Below, one piece after another: positions 1 to 6,930 of a DNA stretch of 44,172 bases. A program made the translations under genes and the position numbers. The DNA lies in contig CALVCR010000137.1 of NCBI GenBank assembly GCA_944326125.1, positions 1 to 44,172 of the forward strand. Reading direction: 5' to 3'. Every line of letters starts with the position of its first letter. Within the stretch, counting starts at the first letter, position 1. Origin of the DNA: Candidatus Gastranaerophilales bacterium. GTDB lineage: Bacteria; Cyanobacteriota; Vampirovibrionia; Gastranaerophilales; Gastranaerophilaceae. The notes below the pieces were generated by a model. The model was not told where the DNA came from. It saw only the letters and a list, made by a program, of their open reading frames with translations, and did not search any database.

Positions 1-190
1 TTTTTATAGGCGGAATCGTATGTTTGACTCCGCTTTTCTTTTTTTCCTGGGCTTGTTCCTGAAATACCGGAGGTGTAAAGAATGCTTCGCCGGTAAAGTC
101 AGACGGATCTACAAAAGAATATTCTGACGCTCTGGCAGAACATGTTATTAATATTGATGCTGTAAATAATATTGCTAATCTTTTTTTCAA
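1..190 (-). CDS. Secreted protein, N-terminal part only (cut by window edge)
   Basis: An open frame runs off the left edge from a TTG start at 190-188. It begins with Lys-Lys-Arg and a hydrophobic stretch (LAILFTASILITCSARA) that reads as a signal peptide, possibly a lipoprotein signal because a Cys lies near its end. The mature part starts SEYSFVDPSDF and is rich in Pro, Lys and Gln. The start lies only 13 bases after the stop of the M23 peptidase gene, with AAGG just upstream, so the two are probably cotranscribed. The function is not recognisable from about 63 residues. An ATT codon directly before the TTG is a less likely start. Confidence 0.6.
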   Translation of the reverse strand, partial: MKKRLAILFTASILITCSARASEYSFVDPSDFTGEAFFTPPVFQEQAQEKKKSGVKHTIPPIK

Positions 191-203
191 AATACCTTAC
201 CTG

Positions 204-1313
204 CTATATATAATTTAATGGGTTATTTGGCTGCCCATTTACCCTGACTTCAAAGTGGCAATGAGGCCCTGTGCTGTAGCCGGTTGTTCCTTCATAACCT
301 AAAACCTGTCCTTTATTTACTCTCTGGCCGTTAGATACGGCAATAGAATTCATATGAGCATACAATGTTGTAATCGGTTTTCCATTAACAATTCCGTGTT
401 CCAGTATAACAACTTTTCCATAGCCTCCGTACCAGCCGGAATAAATAACCTTTCCTGAGTTAGAGGCACGAATGGCACCAAGATTAGGCCCGCCGATATC
501 AACTCCTGAATGGAAAGAACGGCTGTTAAATATCGGGTGTGTTCTCCATCCGAAAGGTGATGTGATTCTTCCTTGTATAGGCTTGATGAATCCTGAGGCA
601 ACCTGAACTCCGGAGTCTTTTGCTGTTTTGTTAATATATGAACCTATGCTTGCAGATTGTTTTGCAAGCTCTCTTTCCGCCTTCTGATAAGCTACACGGT
701 CTGTGCGAAGCTTGTTAATCATATCTTCATTCTTCGCAATTGCTCTTTGAATGTACGATTGCTGCGTGTTTATAGAAGCAACGGAACGTTCCAGATTTCT
801 CTTCTTAATTTCTATATTATATTTGAGGTTTGCAATTTCCTGAGCTTTAGCCTTTGCTGCGGCCATTTTGTTGTAATCATCTCTTAAAATAATTTTTTGA
901 TAATATAACCTGTCAACAAGGATATTAATGTCTTCAGAGCTTAAAAGGATTTCAAAGAAGGCTTTTCTTTGGAGTTTAAAAACACTTCTTATATGTTTTG
1001 CCAGAATATAATTCAGGTTGTTGTATTCACTGGAAGCTTTTCCCAGCTTGACCTGGAGGTTGTCTAATTCTTTTTGAACAGCTCGAATCTGGCTTTTAGA
1101 TGCCTGTAAGTCATTGGTTGCATTTTCAAGCTTTTGCTGGTTTTTGTAAAGTTTGTTGGTTTCAAGGCTTTCCAGCCATTTGAGTCTGTTAATTTTAGCT
1201 CTGGTTTGTCTTTGCTTTGTTGCAATATCTGTTGCATAAGAAACAGAACACCCTAAAGTGTTCAACAAAATTGCTAAAAATATTAAAATATTTAATATTT
1301 TTTTTAAGCCCAC
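204..1313 (-). CDS. Murein hydrolase / hydrolase activator, M23 (LytM) family with coiled coil
   Basis: 369 residues, GTG start. An N-terminal hydrophobic segment (about residues 5-25, ending at LGCSVSYA) is a signal or lipoprotein signal. It is followed by about 200 residues of Lys/Glu/Gln-rich coiled coil, as in EnvC and NlpD-like proteins. The C-terminal LytM domain (about 245-369) has both zinc motifs: HSGVD (H268, D272) and HCH (H351, H353). With all metal ligands present it could be an active endopeptidase acting on peptidoglycan cross-links, rather than a degenerate activator. The gene starts two bases after the stop of a small membrane-protein gene and is followed closely by a secreted-protein gene, so this is a small envelope operon. 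Family assignment is firm; the precise substrate is inferred. Confidence 0.92.
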   Translation of the reverse strand: MGLKKILNILIFLAILLNTLGCSVSYATDIATKQRQTRAKINRLKWLESLETNKLYKNQQKLENATNDLQASKSQIRAVQKELDNLQVKLGKASSEYNNLNYILAKHIRSVFKLQRKAFFEILLSSEDINILVDRLYYQKIILRDDYNKMAAAKAKAQEIANLKYNIEIKKRNLERSVASINTQQSYIQRAIAKNEDMINKLRTDRVAYQKAERELAKQSASIGSYINKTAKDSGVQVASGFIKPIQGRITSPFGWRTHPIFNSRSFHSGVDIGGPNLGAIRASNSGKVIYSGWYGGYGKVVILEHGIVNGKPITTLYAHMNSIAVSNGQRVNKGQVLGYEGTTGYSTGPHCHFEVRVNGQPNNPLNYI

Positions 1314-1315
1314 TC

Positions 1316-1429
1316 TTATCCCCCAAGATTAGGAAGTATCATAAGCAATCCCATCCCAACTGTCCACAGGATAAAAGAAACCGCTATTAAACCAACTATC
1401 AGTTTTTTATGTTCTCTAAAAAATTCCAT
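1316..1429 (-). CDS. Small single-pass membrane protein, 37 residues
   Basis: ATG at 1429-1427 preceded by AAGAGG, a good ribosome binding site, with the stop TAA at 1318-1316. The protein starts MEFFREHKKLI and then forms one hydrophobic segment (about residues 10-32). The stop lies two bases before the GTG of the M23 gene, so translation is probably coupled. The MEFFRxHKKLI-hydrophobic pattern resembles the N-terminal membrane anchor of SurA/PpiD-type chaperones, but no catalytic domain follows. Function unknown; perhaps a partner or anchor for the hydrolase. Confidence 0.6.
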   Translation of the reverse strand: MEFFREHKKLIVGLIAVSFILWTVGMGLLMILPNLGG

Positions 1430-1585
1430 TGCAACCTCTTTCAATATAATAATACAAACATGCCCAAAGAGCAAATATTTATATTGCAATGCACTGATAT
1501 TAAATTTTGTAAAATCTTAATAGCAAATTTTTTTCTTAGAGGATTTATATAGAATGTGTGTTAATTTAAAAAGGAGACTAATCAA

Positions 1586-2305
1586 ATGACTTCTGTGCAA
1601 AAAATCTCGTCCGAATTAAATACTGTAAGAGTATCTTCCGGAAAAAATCTTGGTAAATTTTCAAATAATTTTATTAAAAATAATTCGGTACAAAAAGATT
1701 TATTTGTTGCTAAAAATCCGAAAATAAAAAAGGCTTTTCTGGGCTTATCTGCAGCAGGACTTTTGCTTGGTGCGCTTTCCGGCTGTGCTAATAATGAAAA
1801 AGTTTCTTCTAAAGAAGAAAATACTATTACTACTTTAAATACAGAACCTCCAAAAGTTCCGGACTATGTATATCTTGACGGAAGAGCATCGCTTCCGCCT
1901 TTAACTCAGGTTGTTGGACTTGATACTTTAACCTATAAAACAAAACAGGACAGTATTCTTTTCAATCAAAAAGAACAAGCCGCAAAAGAAGCTTATCAGC
2001 AGGCTGATTTTGAGGGTATGCAAAACTATATTCAAGCGGATAAAGATGGTAAAGAAATTTTTATGCAGGCTGATACTAAAGGGTTGCTATCATATAAAAA
2101 TGCAGAGACTCCGGAAGAAAAATATACTGCAAAAAATAATTGGAAAGAAATGAAGTCTCAAGCATTGGATGAATGGGTGCAAATGAAATCTGATGCAAAA
2201 AAAGACTGGCAGGACAAAAAACTGGAAGCAGCCAGAGAATGGGAATCCGCTAGAAACGCTGCGGCAGATGAACATTGTAGTGAAGTAAAAAGATATAAAC
2301 TTTAA
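1586..2305 (+). CDS. Putative lipoprotein with internal lipobox and QAD repeats
   Basis: 239 residues, preceded by AAAAGGAG. Residues 1-46 are a polar, Ser/Asn/Lys-rich extension. A basic patch (KIKK, 46-49), a hydrophobic stretch (50-63) and a lipobox LSGC with Cys67 follow. The lipobox is therefore unusually far from the N-terminus. After it come a low-complexity linker and a charged helical region containing three QAD units (QADFEG, QADKDG, QADTKG), then alternating Lys/Trp/Glu helices. I do not recognise the family. It is a single-gene unit closed by a strong terminator. The long extension could mean atypical export or a cytoplasmic N-terminus with a membrane anchor. No better internal start with a ribosome site was found. 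Confidence 0.85.
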   Translation: MTSVQKISSELNTVRVSSGKNLGKFSNNFIKNNSVQKDLFVAKNPKIKKAFLGLSAAGLLLGALSGCANNEKVSSKEENTITTLNTEPPKVPDYVYLDGRASLPPLTQVVGLDTLTYKTKQDSILFNQKEQAAKEAYQQADFEGMQNYIQADKDGKEIFMQADTKGLLSYKNAETPEEKYTAKNNWKEMKSQALDEWVQMKSDAKKDWQDKKLEAAREWESARNAAADEHCSEVKRYKL

Positions 2306-2321
2306 TTATAATATAATCCCT

Positions 2322-2353
2322 AAAAAAGAGCCCTCCCCGGGGCTCTTTTTTTG
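2322..2353 (+). terminator. Rho-independent terminator after the lipoprotein gene
   Basis: A-rich stem arm with AAGAGCCC pairs with GGGCTCTT around a short C-rich loop and is followed by a run of T. It sits 17 bases after the stop codon. Confidence 0.9.
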
Positions 2354-2358
2354 TTTAC

Positions 2359-2369
2359 GGTGTCGATGG
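2359..2369. repeat. 11-bp copy of the tRNA-Leu 3' end (possible att-like site)
   Basis: GGTGTCGATGG here is identical to 2944-2954, which is the complement of the tRNA-Leu 3' acceptor end including part of its encoded CCA. The two copies are direct repeats about 585 bp apart and bracket only the adhesin-E-like gene. Such bracketing is typical of tRNA-end integration, but no integrase is visible and the match is short. Confidence 0.4.
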
Positions 2370-2422
2370 GGTTATTATGGAAACATCTGATAATGTAATT
2401 GTCTTCAATAAAAGTACTTGTA

Positions 2423-2893
2423 TTATTTGGAATTATTTGCAGAGTATTGTTGGATTTTATACATTTTTTTTAATATTCGAGGTTTTTTAACTAAATTTGC
2501 CCACAATTCGGCAGTACTATTAGGGATTATTGCATTCCAATCTAATTGGAAATCCTTATAAGTACAACTGCTTATAACTTGCCCATTTATATCATAAGCA
2601 ACAACCGTTTTAACTGCTATAGCTTGCTTTTTGTAATCTATAATGTACTGAGATAATGTAAAAGCGATTTTTTTCTTAATTATTTTTTCAATTTCTTGAT
2701 AAAATTCATTTCCAACATGTTTTGTCCAAAAAATTCTTTTGTCGTAATCATATGTACTATAGTCATTTACGTAGATTTTAATGCTATCCTTATCAATATA
2801 ATTATTGTTATTGTCAACTTGTACCCAAGCTATTGCATAGACTGTAGATATATTACAAAGTAACAAAATAATAAATAATAATATTTTTTTCAT
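2423..2893 (-). CDS. Surface-adhesin-E-like secreted protein
   Basis: 156 residues. Residues 1-20 are a clear signal peptide (MKKILLFIILLLCNISTVYA). The mature part begins WVQVDNNNNYIDKDSI and ends with a W..I.PNST.E..W block. This pattern (aromatic start, YIDKDSI, Tyr-rich middle, G-V-S, W..I.P.S) resembles the small secreted adhesin-E family; I assign it by pattern only. The gene is even more AT-rich than its neighbours and is bracketed by 11-bp copies of the tRNA-Leu 3' end, so it may be acquired. Its start lies shortly downstream of tRNA-Leu on the same strand. Confidence 0.75.
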   Translation of the reverse strand: MKKILLFIILLLCNISTVYAIAWVQVDNNNNYIDKDSIKIYVNDYSTYDYDKRIFWTKHVGNEFYQEIEKIIKKKIAFTLSQYIIDYKKQAIAVKTVVAYDINGQVISSCTYKDFQLDWNAIIPNSTAELWANLVKKPRILKKMYKIQQYSANNSK

Positions 2894-2913
2894 TTATTTA
2901 ACCTTTTGTATAA

Positions 2914-2942
2914 TAAAAGAGGCTTTCAAAAAGCCTCTTTTA
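2914..2942 (-). terminator. Terminator directly after tRNA-Leu
   Basis: AAAAGAGGCTT pairs with AAGCCTCTTTT around a four-base loop. Read on the minus strand it begins right after the tRNA 3' end and is followed by a short T/A-rich run. It separates the tRNA from the secreted-protein gene. Confidence 0.85.
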
Positions 2943-3027
2943 TGGTGTCGATGGCGGGACTTGAACCCGCAAGGATCTCTCCACACGCCCCTCAAACGTG
3001 CGCGTATACCGATTCCGCCACATCGAC
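2943..3027 (-). tRNA. tRNA-Leu(GAG)
   Basis: Acceptor strand GTCGATG pairs with CATCGAC, followed by discriminator A and an encoded CCA. The anticodon stem CACGT/GCGTG closes the loop TTGAGGG, giving anticodon GAG (Leu, CUC/CUU). A long class-II variable arm follows and the T arm is GCGGG-TTCAAGT-CCCGC. Total 85 nt with CCA. A -10-like TATAAT (complement of 3033-3038) ends only five bases upstream of the mature 5' end, so any leader from that promoter would be nearly absent. Confidence 0.95.
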
Positions 3028-3280
3028 ACAAAATTATATTCAATTTTCAACTTTAAATGCCAGTCCCACGTGGCGGAACGGTTTTCGTTCCTCAAACCCC
3101 TCTCACAAAACTTGACATTTAGTCAACTTTTGCTCGGCAGAGTGCCACATCGACACAAAATTATATTCAATTTTCAACTTTAAATGCCAGTCCCACGTGG
3201 CGGAACGGTTTTCGTTCCTCAAACCCCTCTCGCAAAACTTGACATTTAGTCAACTTTTGCTCGGCAGAGTGCCACATCGA
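3021..3280 (-). repeat. 127-bp tandem repeat carrying the tRNA-Leu 5' end, two copies plus a fragment
   Basis: Units 3021-3147 and 3148-3274 are identical except position 3105 (A) versus 3232 (G). A partial third start follows at 3275-3280. Read on the minus strand each unit runs: tRNA-Leu 5' piece GTCGATGTGGC, core ACTCTGCCGAG, hairpin 1 (CAAAAGTTGAC / GTCAAGTTTTG, one mismatch), GTGAGAGG, hairpin 2 (GGAACG / CGTTCC), then GCCACGT, which can pair back to ATGTGGC of the tRNA piece, then an AT-rich stretch with TATAAT and the next tRNA start. No ORF here looks real. The same architecture precedes tRNA-Lys at 9887. Confidence 0.9.
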
Positions 3281-3356
3281 CATAAATATTAAGTTTTCAA
3301 TTAACAAAATTTATTCTAACATAAACATTTTTTTGTTACAAACATTTATACAAATA

Positions 3357-3385
3357 TTGACATGAAATTAATTCTGCAAGAAAAT
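3357..3385 (+). promoter_or_regulatory. Candidate promoter for the small protein-dut unit
   Basis: TTGACA at 3357-3362, 17-bp spacer, GAAAAT at 3380-3385. The -35 is perfect and the -10 is poor (4 of 6). The leader of about 75 bases contains GGGTAAA ... TTTACCC, which could form a hairpin before the ribosome site. Confidence 0.4.
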
Positions 3386-3464
3386 AAATTTTGTAGAAAG
3401 TCGTTTTTTCGGGTAAATTTATCCCAATGATTGTTTACCCCTAATACAGAAAAGGTGGCGAGTT

Positions 3465-3701
3465 ATGGAAATCTCAGCAATATCACGTATTGCCAATAAC
3501 GGCAGAAGAAATTTATTTATACGTTACAGCAACAGCTTTATGTCTTCTCCGGAAGGTGTAAATCCGTTTATTAAAGCTAACGAATCTAATCTTTTAAATA
3601 ACGTTTCAAAAACTAATAAAAAAATGGGTATAGAAAATTTGGAAGAATTTACTATTTTCCCTAAAGAAGTTGTTGACGGAAGAACTATCATACAAGCTTA
3701 A
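3465..3701 (+). CDS. Uncharacterised 78-residue protein upstream of dut
   Basis: ATG preceded by AAAGGTGG, a good ribosome site. The protein starts MEISAISRIANNGRRNLF. It is polar, with no signal peptide or membrane segment, and is rich in Asn and Ser in its first half. The dut start follows 11 bases after its stop, which suggests cotranscription. I recognise no family. The N-terminal style (short Met-x-Ile-x-x-Ile lead followed by Asn-rich sequence) matches other unknown proteins in this window. Confidence 0.75.
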   Translation: MEISAISRIANNGRRNLFIRYSNSFMSSPEGVNPFIKANESNLLNNVSKTNKKMGIENLEEFTIFPKEVVDGRTIIQA

Positions 3702-3712
3702 TTGAGGACTAT

Positions 3713-4150
3713 ATGATTTTAAAAATTTACAGAATGGAGCACAATAAATACGTTCCGGAATATAAGACAGATGGAGCTGCCGGCATGGATTTGTGTGCAG
3801 CAATAGAAGAAGGTATTACTCTCCAGCCGCTTGAAAGACGCTTGATTCAGACCGGCTTAAAAATAGAACTTGAGCATGGTTACGAAGCTCAAATCAGACC
3901 TCGCTCCGGCCTTTCTATTAAACACGGTATCAGCCTTATAAACTGTGTCGGGACTATTGATGAGGACTATAGAGGCGAAGTTTGTGTTCCTGTCGTAAAT
4001 CTTTCTAATGAGCCGTATACAATACAGCCGGATGAAAGAATAGCACAAATGGTAATTGCTAAATACGAACAGGCAAAAATAGAAGTTGTTACTGAGCTTA
4101 CTGCGACTGCAAGAGGTGAAGGCGGCTTCGGATCAACCGGCAAAGTTTAA
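3713..4150 (+). CDS. dut: dUTP diphosphatase
   Basis: 145 residues, the usual length for the trimeric dUTPase. It hydrolyses dUTP to dUMP and diphosphate, keeping uracil out of DNA and feeding dTMP synthesis. The conserved motifs are in order: AAGMDL (motif 1), RPRSGLS (motif 2), GTIDEDYRGE with the catalytic Asp (motif 3), R-I-A-Q-M (motif 4) and the glycine-rich C-terminal EGGFGSTGK (motif 5) that closes over the substrate. All key residues are present. It lies 11 bases after the small ORF upstream. The ribosome site is GAGGA. Confidence 0.97.
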   Translation: MILKIYRMEHNKYVPEYKTDGAAGMDLCAAIEEGITLQPLERRLIQTGLKIELEHGYEAQIRPRSGLSIKHGISLINCVGTIDEDYRGEVCVPVVNLSNEPYTIQPDERIAQMVIAKYEQAKIEVVTELTATARGEGGFGSTGKV

Positions 4151-4188
4151 CTTTTGTTTCATTATATTCGGAAAATCCCTTGTAATAC

Positions 4189-4217
4189 TTGACGTTCCCC
4201 GAAAAAAAGTATAGAAT
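4189..4217 (+). promoter_or_regulatory. Strong sigma-70-type promoter
   Basis: TTGACG (4189-4194), 17-bp spacer, TAGAAT (4212-4217). It gives a leader of roughly 50 bases before the ribosome site AGGAGA of the zinc-ribbon gene. It also argues that an ATG inside the promoter region is not the translation start. Confidence 0.75.
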
Positions 4218-4272
4218 GAGTGAACGGCTTGTGTTAAGCTGTCGTCAATTAATTATTTTAGGAGAACTCGTC

Positions 4273-4575
4273 ATGTACCAAGATGAAACGCTTATTTGTG
4301 AAGACTGCGGAAGTGAATTTGTTTTCACTGCAGGAGAACAAGAATTTTATGCGGAAAAAGGTTTAGCAAATAAGCCGAAAAGATGTCCGGAATGCAGAAA
4401 AGTTAAAAAACAGCAGCGCAGAGGCAAGAAGAAAATGTATGATGCTGTCTGTGCAAAATGCGGGGTGCAGACGCAAGTTCCGTTTAACCCGACTCAAGGC
4501 AGAGATGTACTTTGCAGAGATTGCTTTGAGGCTGAGAAAGCCGCAGCTGCCGAAACTGTCCAGCATGCTGTATAA
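4273..4575 (+). CDS. Zinc-ribbon protein with paired CxxC motifs
   Basis: 100 residues from the ATG at 4273, chosen because AGGAGA lies 7 bases upstream and the promoter lies between this start and the longer reading frame. Two zinc sites are visible: CEDC ... CPEC around the FTAGEQEFYAEKGLANKPKRC block, the signature of the short 'probable zinc-binding' (trcl-type) domain, and CAKC ... CRDC in the C-terminal half, a CxxC-x(n)-CxxC ribbon. A basic stretch KKQQRRGKKK links them and suggests nucleic-acid or ribosome contact. The exact role is unknown. It is a single-gene transcript with a strong promoter and terminator, so probably well expressed. Confidence 0.9.
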   Translation: MYQDETLICEDCGSEFVFTAGEQEFYAEKGLANKPKRCPECRKVKKQQRRGKKKMYDAVCAKCGVQTQVPFNPTQGRDVLCRDCFEAEKAAAAETVQHAV

Positions 4576-4583
4576 AAGATTTA

Positions 4584-4613
4584 AAAAGCAGGATTTAAAG
4601 AATCCTGCTTTTT
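4584..4613. terminator. Bidirectional terminator between the zinc-ribbon gene and nagZ
   Basis: AAAAAGCAGGATT pairs with AATCCTGCTTTTT around a four-base loop. It serves the plus-strand gene. The last codons of nagZ overlap it, so it can also end the minus-strand transcript. Confidence 0.88.
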
Positions 4614-5554
4614 AGTTTTAAAATTCTTTCATTGGATTTTTTTACCCGATCGGAAAGTTCTTTGCTTTTTGATACTTCACGGGCTAAATTTTCAATCAGA
4701 GCCAATGTTTTTTCATCAGATTCTCTAAATATAAACATATCCGCTCCGGCATTTATCGCCATTATACACGCTTCAAGACTTCCAAAATCTTGAACTCCCT
4801 TCATTACCATGTCGTCAGTTATAATTACCCCGTCATAGTTCAAGTTATTACGCAGATACCCGATTGCATTTTTGCTTAATGACGACGGAATCGGAGCTTT
4901 ATCAAAACATGTACAATGAAGATGCGCAGCCATAATCATTTCAATCCCTTTATCAATCGTATATTTAAACGGTTTTATATGAATTTTTTCCATCTCCTCA
5001 AGGGGTAAGTCTATTTCAGGCAGTGTTAAATGGCTGTCTTTGTCCGCATCACCATGCCCGGGAAAATGTTTTATACAAGGTATTATGCTGTATTTTCTGT
5101 ACGCTTCTGTGACAATTTCTATTCCCTTTATAACATCATCAGGATTATCAGAAAAGGAGCGTTCTCCTATTATAGGATTGTTCGGGTTTGTATTAACATC
5201 CGCGCAAGGTGAAAAATTAAGATTTATTCCGTAATCTTTTAGTTCGGAAGCTATTTCTTCAGATTGTTTTCGTAAAAACGTTTCTCCTTTTTTAAAAGCT
5301 TCTCTTGCGGAAAGTCTTCTTGGGCGGATATTTTCTGTTCTTTCAACCCTTCCCCCTTCCTGATCGATTGAAAGGAACGGAGGGATAATTGATTTTGTTT
5401 TTATGTCATTAATAAGTTTTTTAAACTGATCTTCTGATTCAATATCTTTCGTAAAAAAAATAACTCCGCCCAACCCTTTTTTTAGTGCGGAATCAAGGTT
5501 TCCTGTGCCTAAAATAAACATTTGATAAACTAGTTTTTCCATAGAATTAATCAT
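4595..5554 (-). CDS. nagZ: Beta-N-acetylhexosaminidase, GH3 family
   Basis: 319 residues. NagZ removes N-acetylglucosamine from muropeptides during cytoplasmic peptidoglycan recycling. The GH3 signature KHFPGHGDADKDSH carries the mobile-loop His/Asp acid-base pair, and VIITDDMVMKG carries the nucleophile Asp. An early IDQEGGRV block is also typical. There is no signal peptide, in line with a cytosolic enzyme. The length fits NagZ rather than the larger GH3 glucosidases. The start is uncertain: no good ribosome site precedes the first ATG, and a second ATG four codons in (MEKLVYQMF) is possible. Confidence 0.93.
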   Translation of the reverse strand: MINSMEKLVYQMFILGTGNLDSALKKGLGGVIFFTKDIESEDQFKKLINDIKTKSIIPPFLSIDQEGGRVERTENIRPRRLSAREAFKKGETFLRKQSEEIASELKDYGINLNFSPCADVNTNPNNPIIGERSFSDNPDDVIKGIEIVTEAYRKYSIIPCIKHFPGHGDADKDSHLTLPEIDLPLEEMEKIHIKPFKYTIDKGIEMIMAAHLHCTCFDKAPIPSSLSKNAIGYLRNNLNYDGVIITDDMVMKGVQDFGSLEACIMAINAGADMFIFRESDEKTLALIENLAREVSKSKELSDRVKKSNERILKLKSRIL

Positions 5555-5632
5555 ACATTTAATTGATGAGAAAAATCAACTTTTTAATATAATATAATTG
5601 AGATATAATAAGGGTAAGTATCGGAGTATAAA

Positions 5633-6082
5633 ATGAAAAAGTTTTTAATATGGTTATTGGCAGGGTTCTTTTTACTTTCAGCAGTAAGCCTGGATGTATC
5701 TGCCGCTAAAAAGTCTTCAAAACTATCCAAGGAAGCTATAGCACAGATGTCGGAAGATATTGATAATCTGACTAAAAAGATTTATGCAAGGGCTCTTCTT
5801 TCGCCTAAAGATAACGAGACTCTTATTGGTATAAAAATCCAGCTGGATAATCAGATGTTGTCATCAGCCAATACAGAACTCGCTCCGCTGTATTATAAAG
5901 CCGGTAATGTTTACCGTCTTAGAGAAATGAAACCTGAAGCAATAGATTGCTATCAAACAATTTTAGAAAATTTCTCAGACACTGCTTTAGCACCAAAAGC
6001 ACGTGCTGCATTGGAAGAAATGGGTATAAAAGTTACAATGCCGGCTGTATCTGAGGAAGATGAAGAGGATGAAGGTATTTAG
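5633..6082 (+). CDS. Secreted protein with a TPR-like helical repeat
   Basis: 149 residues. Residues 1-24 are a signal peptide ending VSAA. The middle region (about 75-130) contains one recognisable TPR-like pair, LAPLYYKAGNVYRLREMKPEAIDCYQ, followed by FSDTALAPKARAAL. The tail is acidic (EEDEEDE). TPR units mediate protein contacts; the partner is unknown. A TATAAT at 5604-5609 and ribosome site CGGAG lie upstream. It sits just before the pyrH operon but is separated by about 100 bases with a promoter-like sequence. Confidence 0.85.
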   Translation: MKKFLIWLLAGFFLLSAVSLDVSAAKKSSKLSKEAIAQMSEDIDNLTKKIYARALLSPKDNETLIGIKIQLDNQMLSSANTELAPLYYKAGNVYRLREMKPEAIDCYQTILENFSDTALAPKARAALEEMGIKVTMPAVSEEDEEDEGI

Positions 6083-6136
6083 TTCTCTGCTCAGAAGCAG
6101 CTCTCTTAAGTATTGATATTTATCACCTTTCACCTC

Positions 6137-6165
6137 TTTACAATTAAATGCGTTTTTAATACTAT
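6137..6165 (+). promoter_or_regulatory. Candidate promoter of the pyrH-frr-cdsA-rnc operon
   Basis: TTTACA (6137-6142), 17-bp spacer, TACTAT (6160-6165). An overlapping TATATAAAG is an alternative -10. It lies about 25 bases before the pyrH start. Confidence 0.45.
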
Positions 6166-6189
6166 ATAAAGAAACGAGGAAAGTTACTA

Positions 6190-6909
6190 ATGGTTGATAA
6201 TAAATACAGACGGGTGTTGCTGAAGATTAGCGGAGAAGCTCTTTTGGGTGATCAGCAGTTTGGCATTGATCCTAAACCCGTAGAAATGATTGCAGATGAG
6301 ATTCGTTCTATTTATGAACGTGGTGTGGAGATTGCTGTTGTTGTCGGCGGCGGAAACATTTTTCGCGGGATGAAAAATAGTGCGGCTCTGGGTATGGATC
6401 AAGCTTCCGGTGATTATGTCGGAATGCTTGCAACTGTTATGAACGCTGTTGTTTTGCAATGTGCTTTAAAAAAGATTGAGGTTGAATGCAGGGTTCAAAC
6501 GGCTATTTCTATGAACCAGATTGCTGAACCTTATGTAAGGCACAGAGCAATTAGACACCTGGAAAAAGGCAGAGTTGTTATTTTTGCGGCCGGTACCGGA
6601 AATCCTTTCTTTACAACGGATACCGCATCTGCACTCAGAGCTTCCGAAATTAATGCGGAAGTGATGTTAATGGCTAAAAATGGCGTTGACGGGGTTTATG
6701 ACGACGATCCTAAAAAGAATCCTAACGCTAAAAAAATTGATAAAATTACTTATGCCGAAATTATCAAAAAAGATTTGAAGATTATGGATACATCTGCATG
6801 TGCGCTTTGCAAACAAAATAATATTCCTATTATTGTATTTGATTTCAAAGCTTCAGGCAGCTTATGCAAAATTATGGATGGCGAATCCGTTGGAACGTAT
6901 GTAAGTTAG
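6190..6909 (+). CDS. pyrH: UMP kinase
   Basis: 239 residues, the normal length for the hexameric bacterial UMP kinase of the amino-acid-kinase fold. It phosphorylates UMP to UDP for RNA, DNA and sugar-nucleotide synthesis. Visible motifs are KISGEALLG at the N-terminus, VVGGGNIFRG, FAAGTGNPFFTTDTAS with the UMP-binding residues, and KNGVDGVYDDDPKKN near the ATP site. It is first in a tight run pyrH-frr-cdsA-rnc. In most bacteria pyrH and frr follow rpsB-tsf; here those are absent. Ribosome site GAGGA. Confidence 0.98.
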   Translation: MVDNKYRRVLLKISGEALLGDQQFGIDPKPVEMIADEIRSIYERGVEIAVVVGGGNIFRGMKNSAALGMDQASGDYVGMLATVMNAVVLQCALKKIEVECRVQTAISMNQIAEPYVRHRAIRHLEKGRVVIFAAGTGNPFFTTDTASALRASEINAEVMLMAKNGVDGVYDDDPKKNPNAKKIDKITYAEIIKKDLKIMDTSACALCKQNNIPIIVFDFKASGSLCKIMDGESVGTYVS

Positions 6910-6930
6910 TTTGTTATAAAGGAGAAAATT

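Noticed and set aside
2906-3183. Two overlapping open frames on the plus strand
   Set aside because: They run through tRNA-Leu on the opposite strand and through the tandem repeat, without ribosome sites.
3021-3280. CRISPR-like array
   Set aside because: Only two adjacent 127-bp copies, no unique spacers and no cas genes; the repeat contains tRNA sequence.
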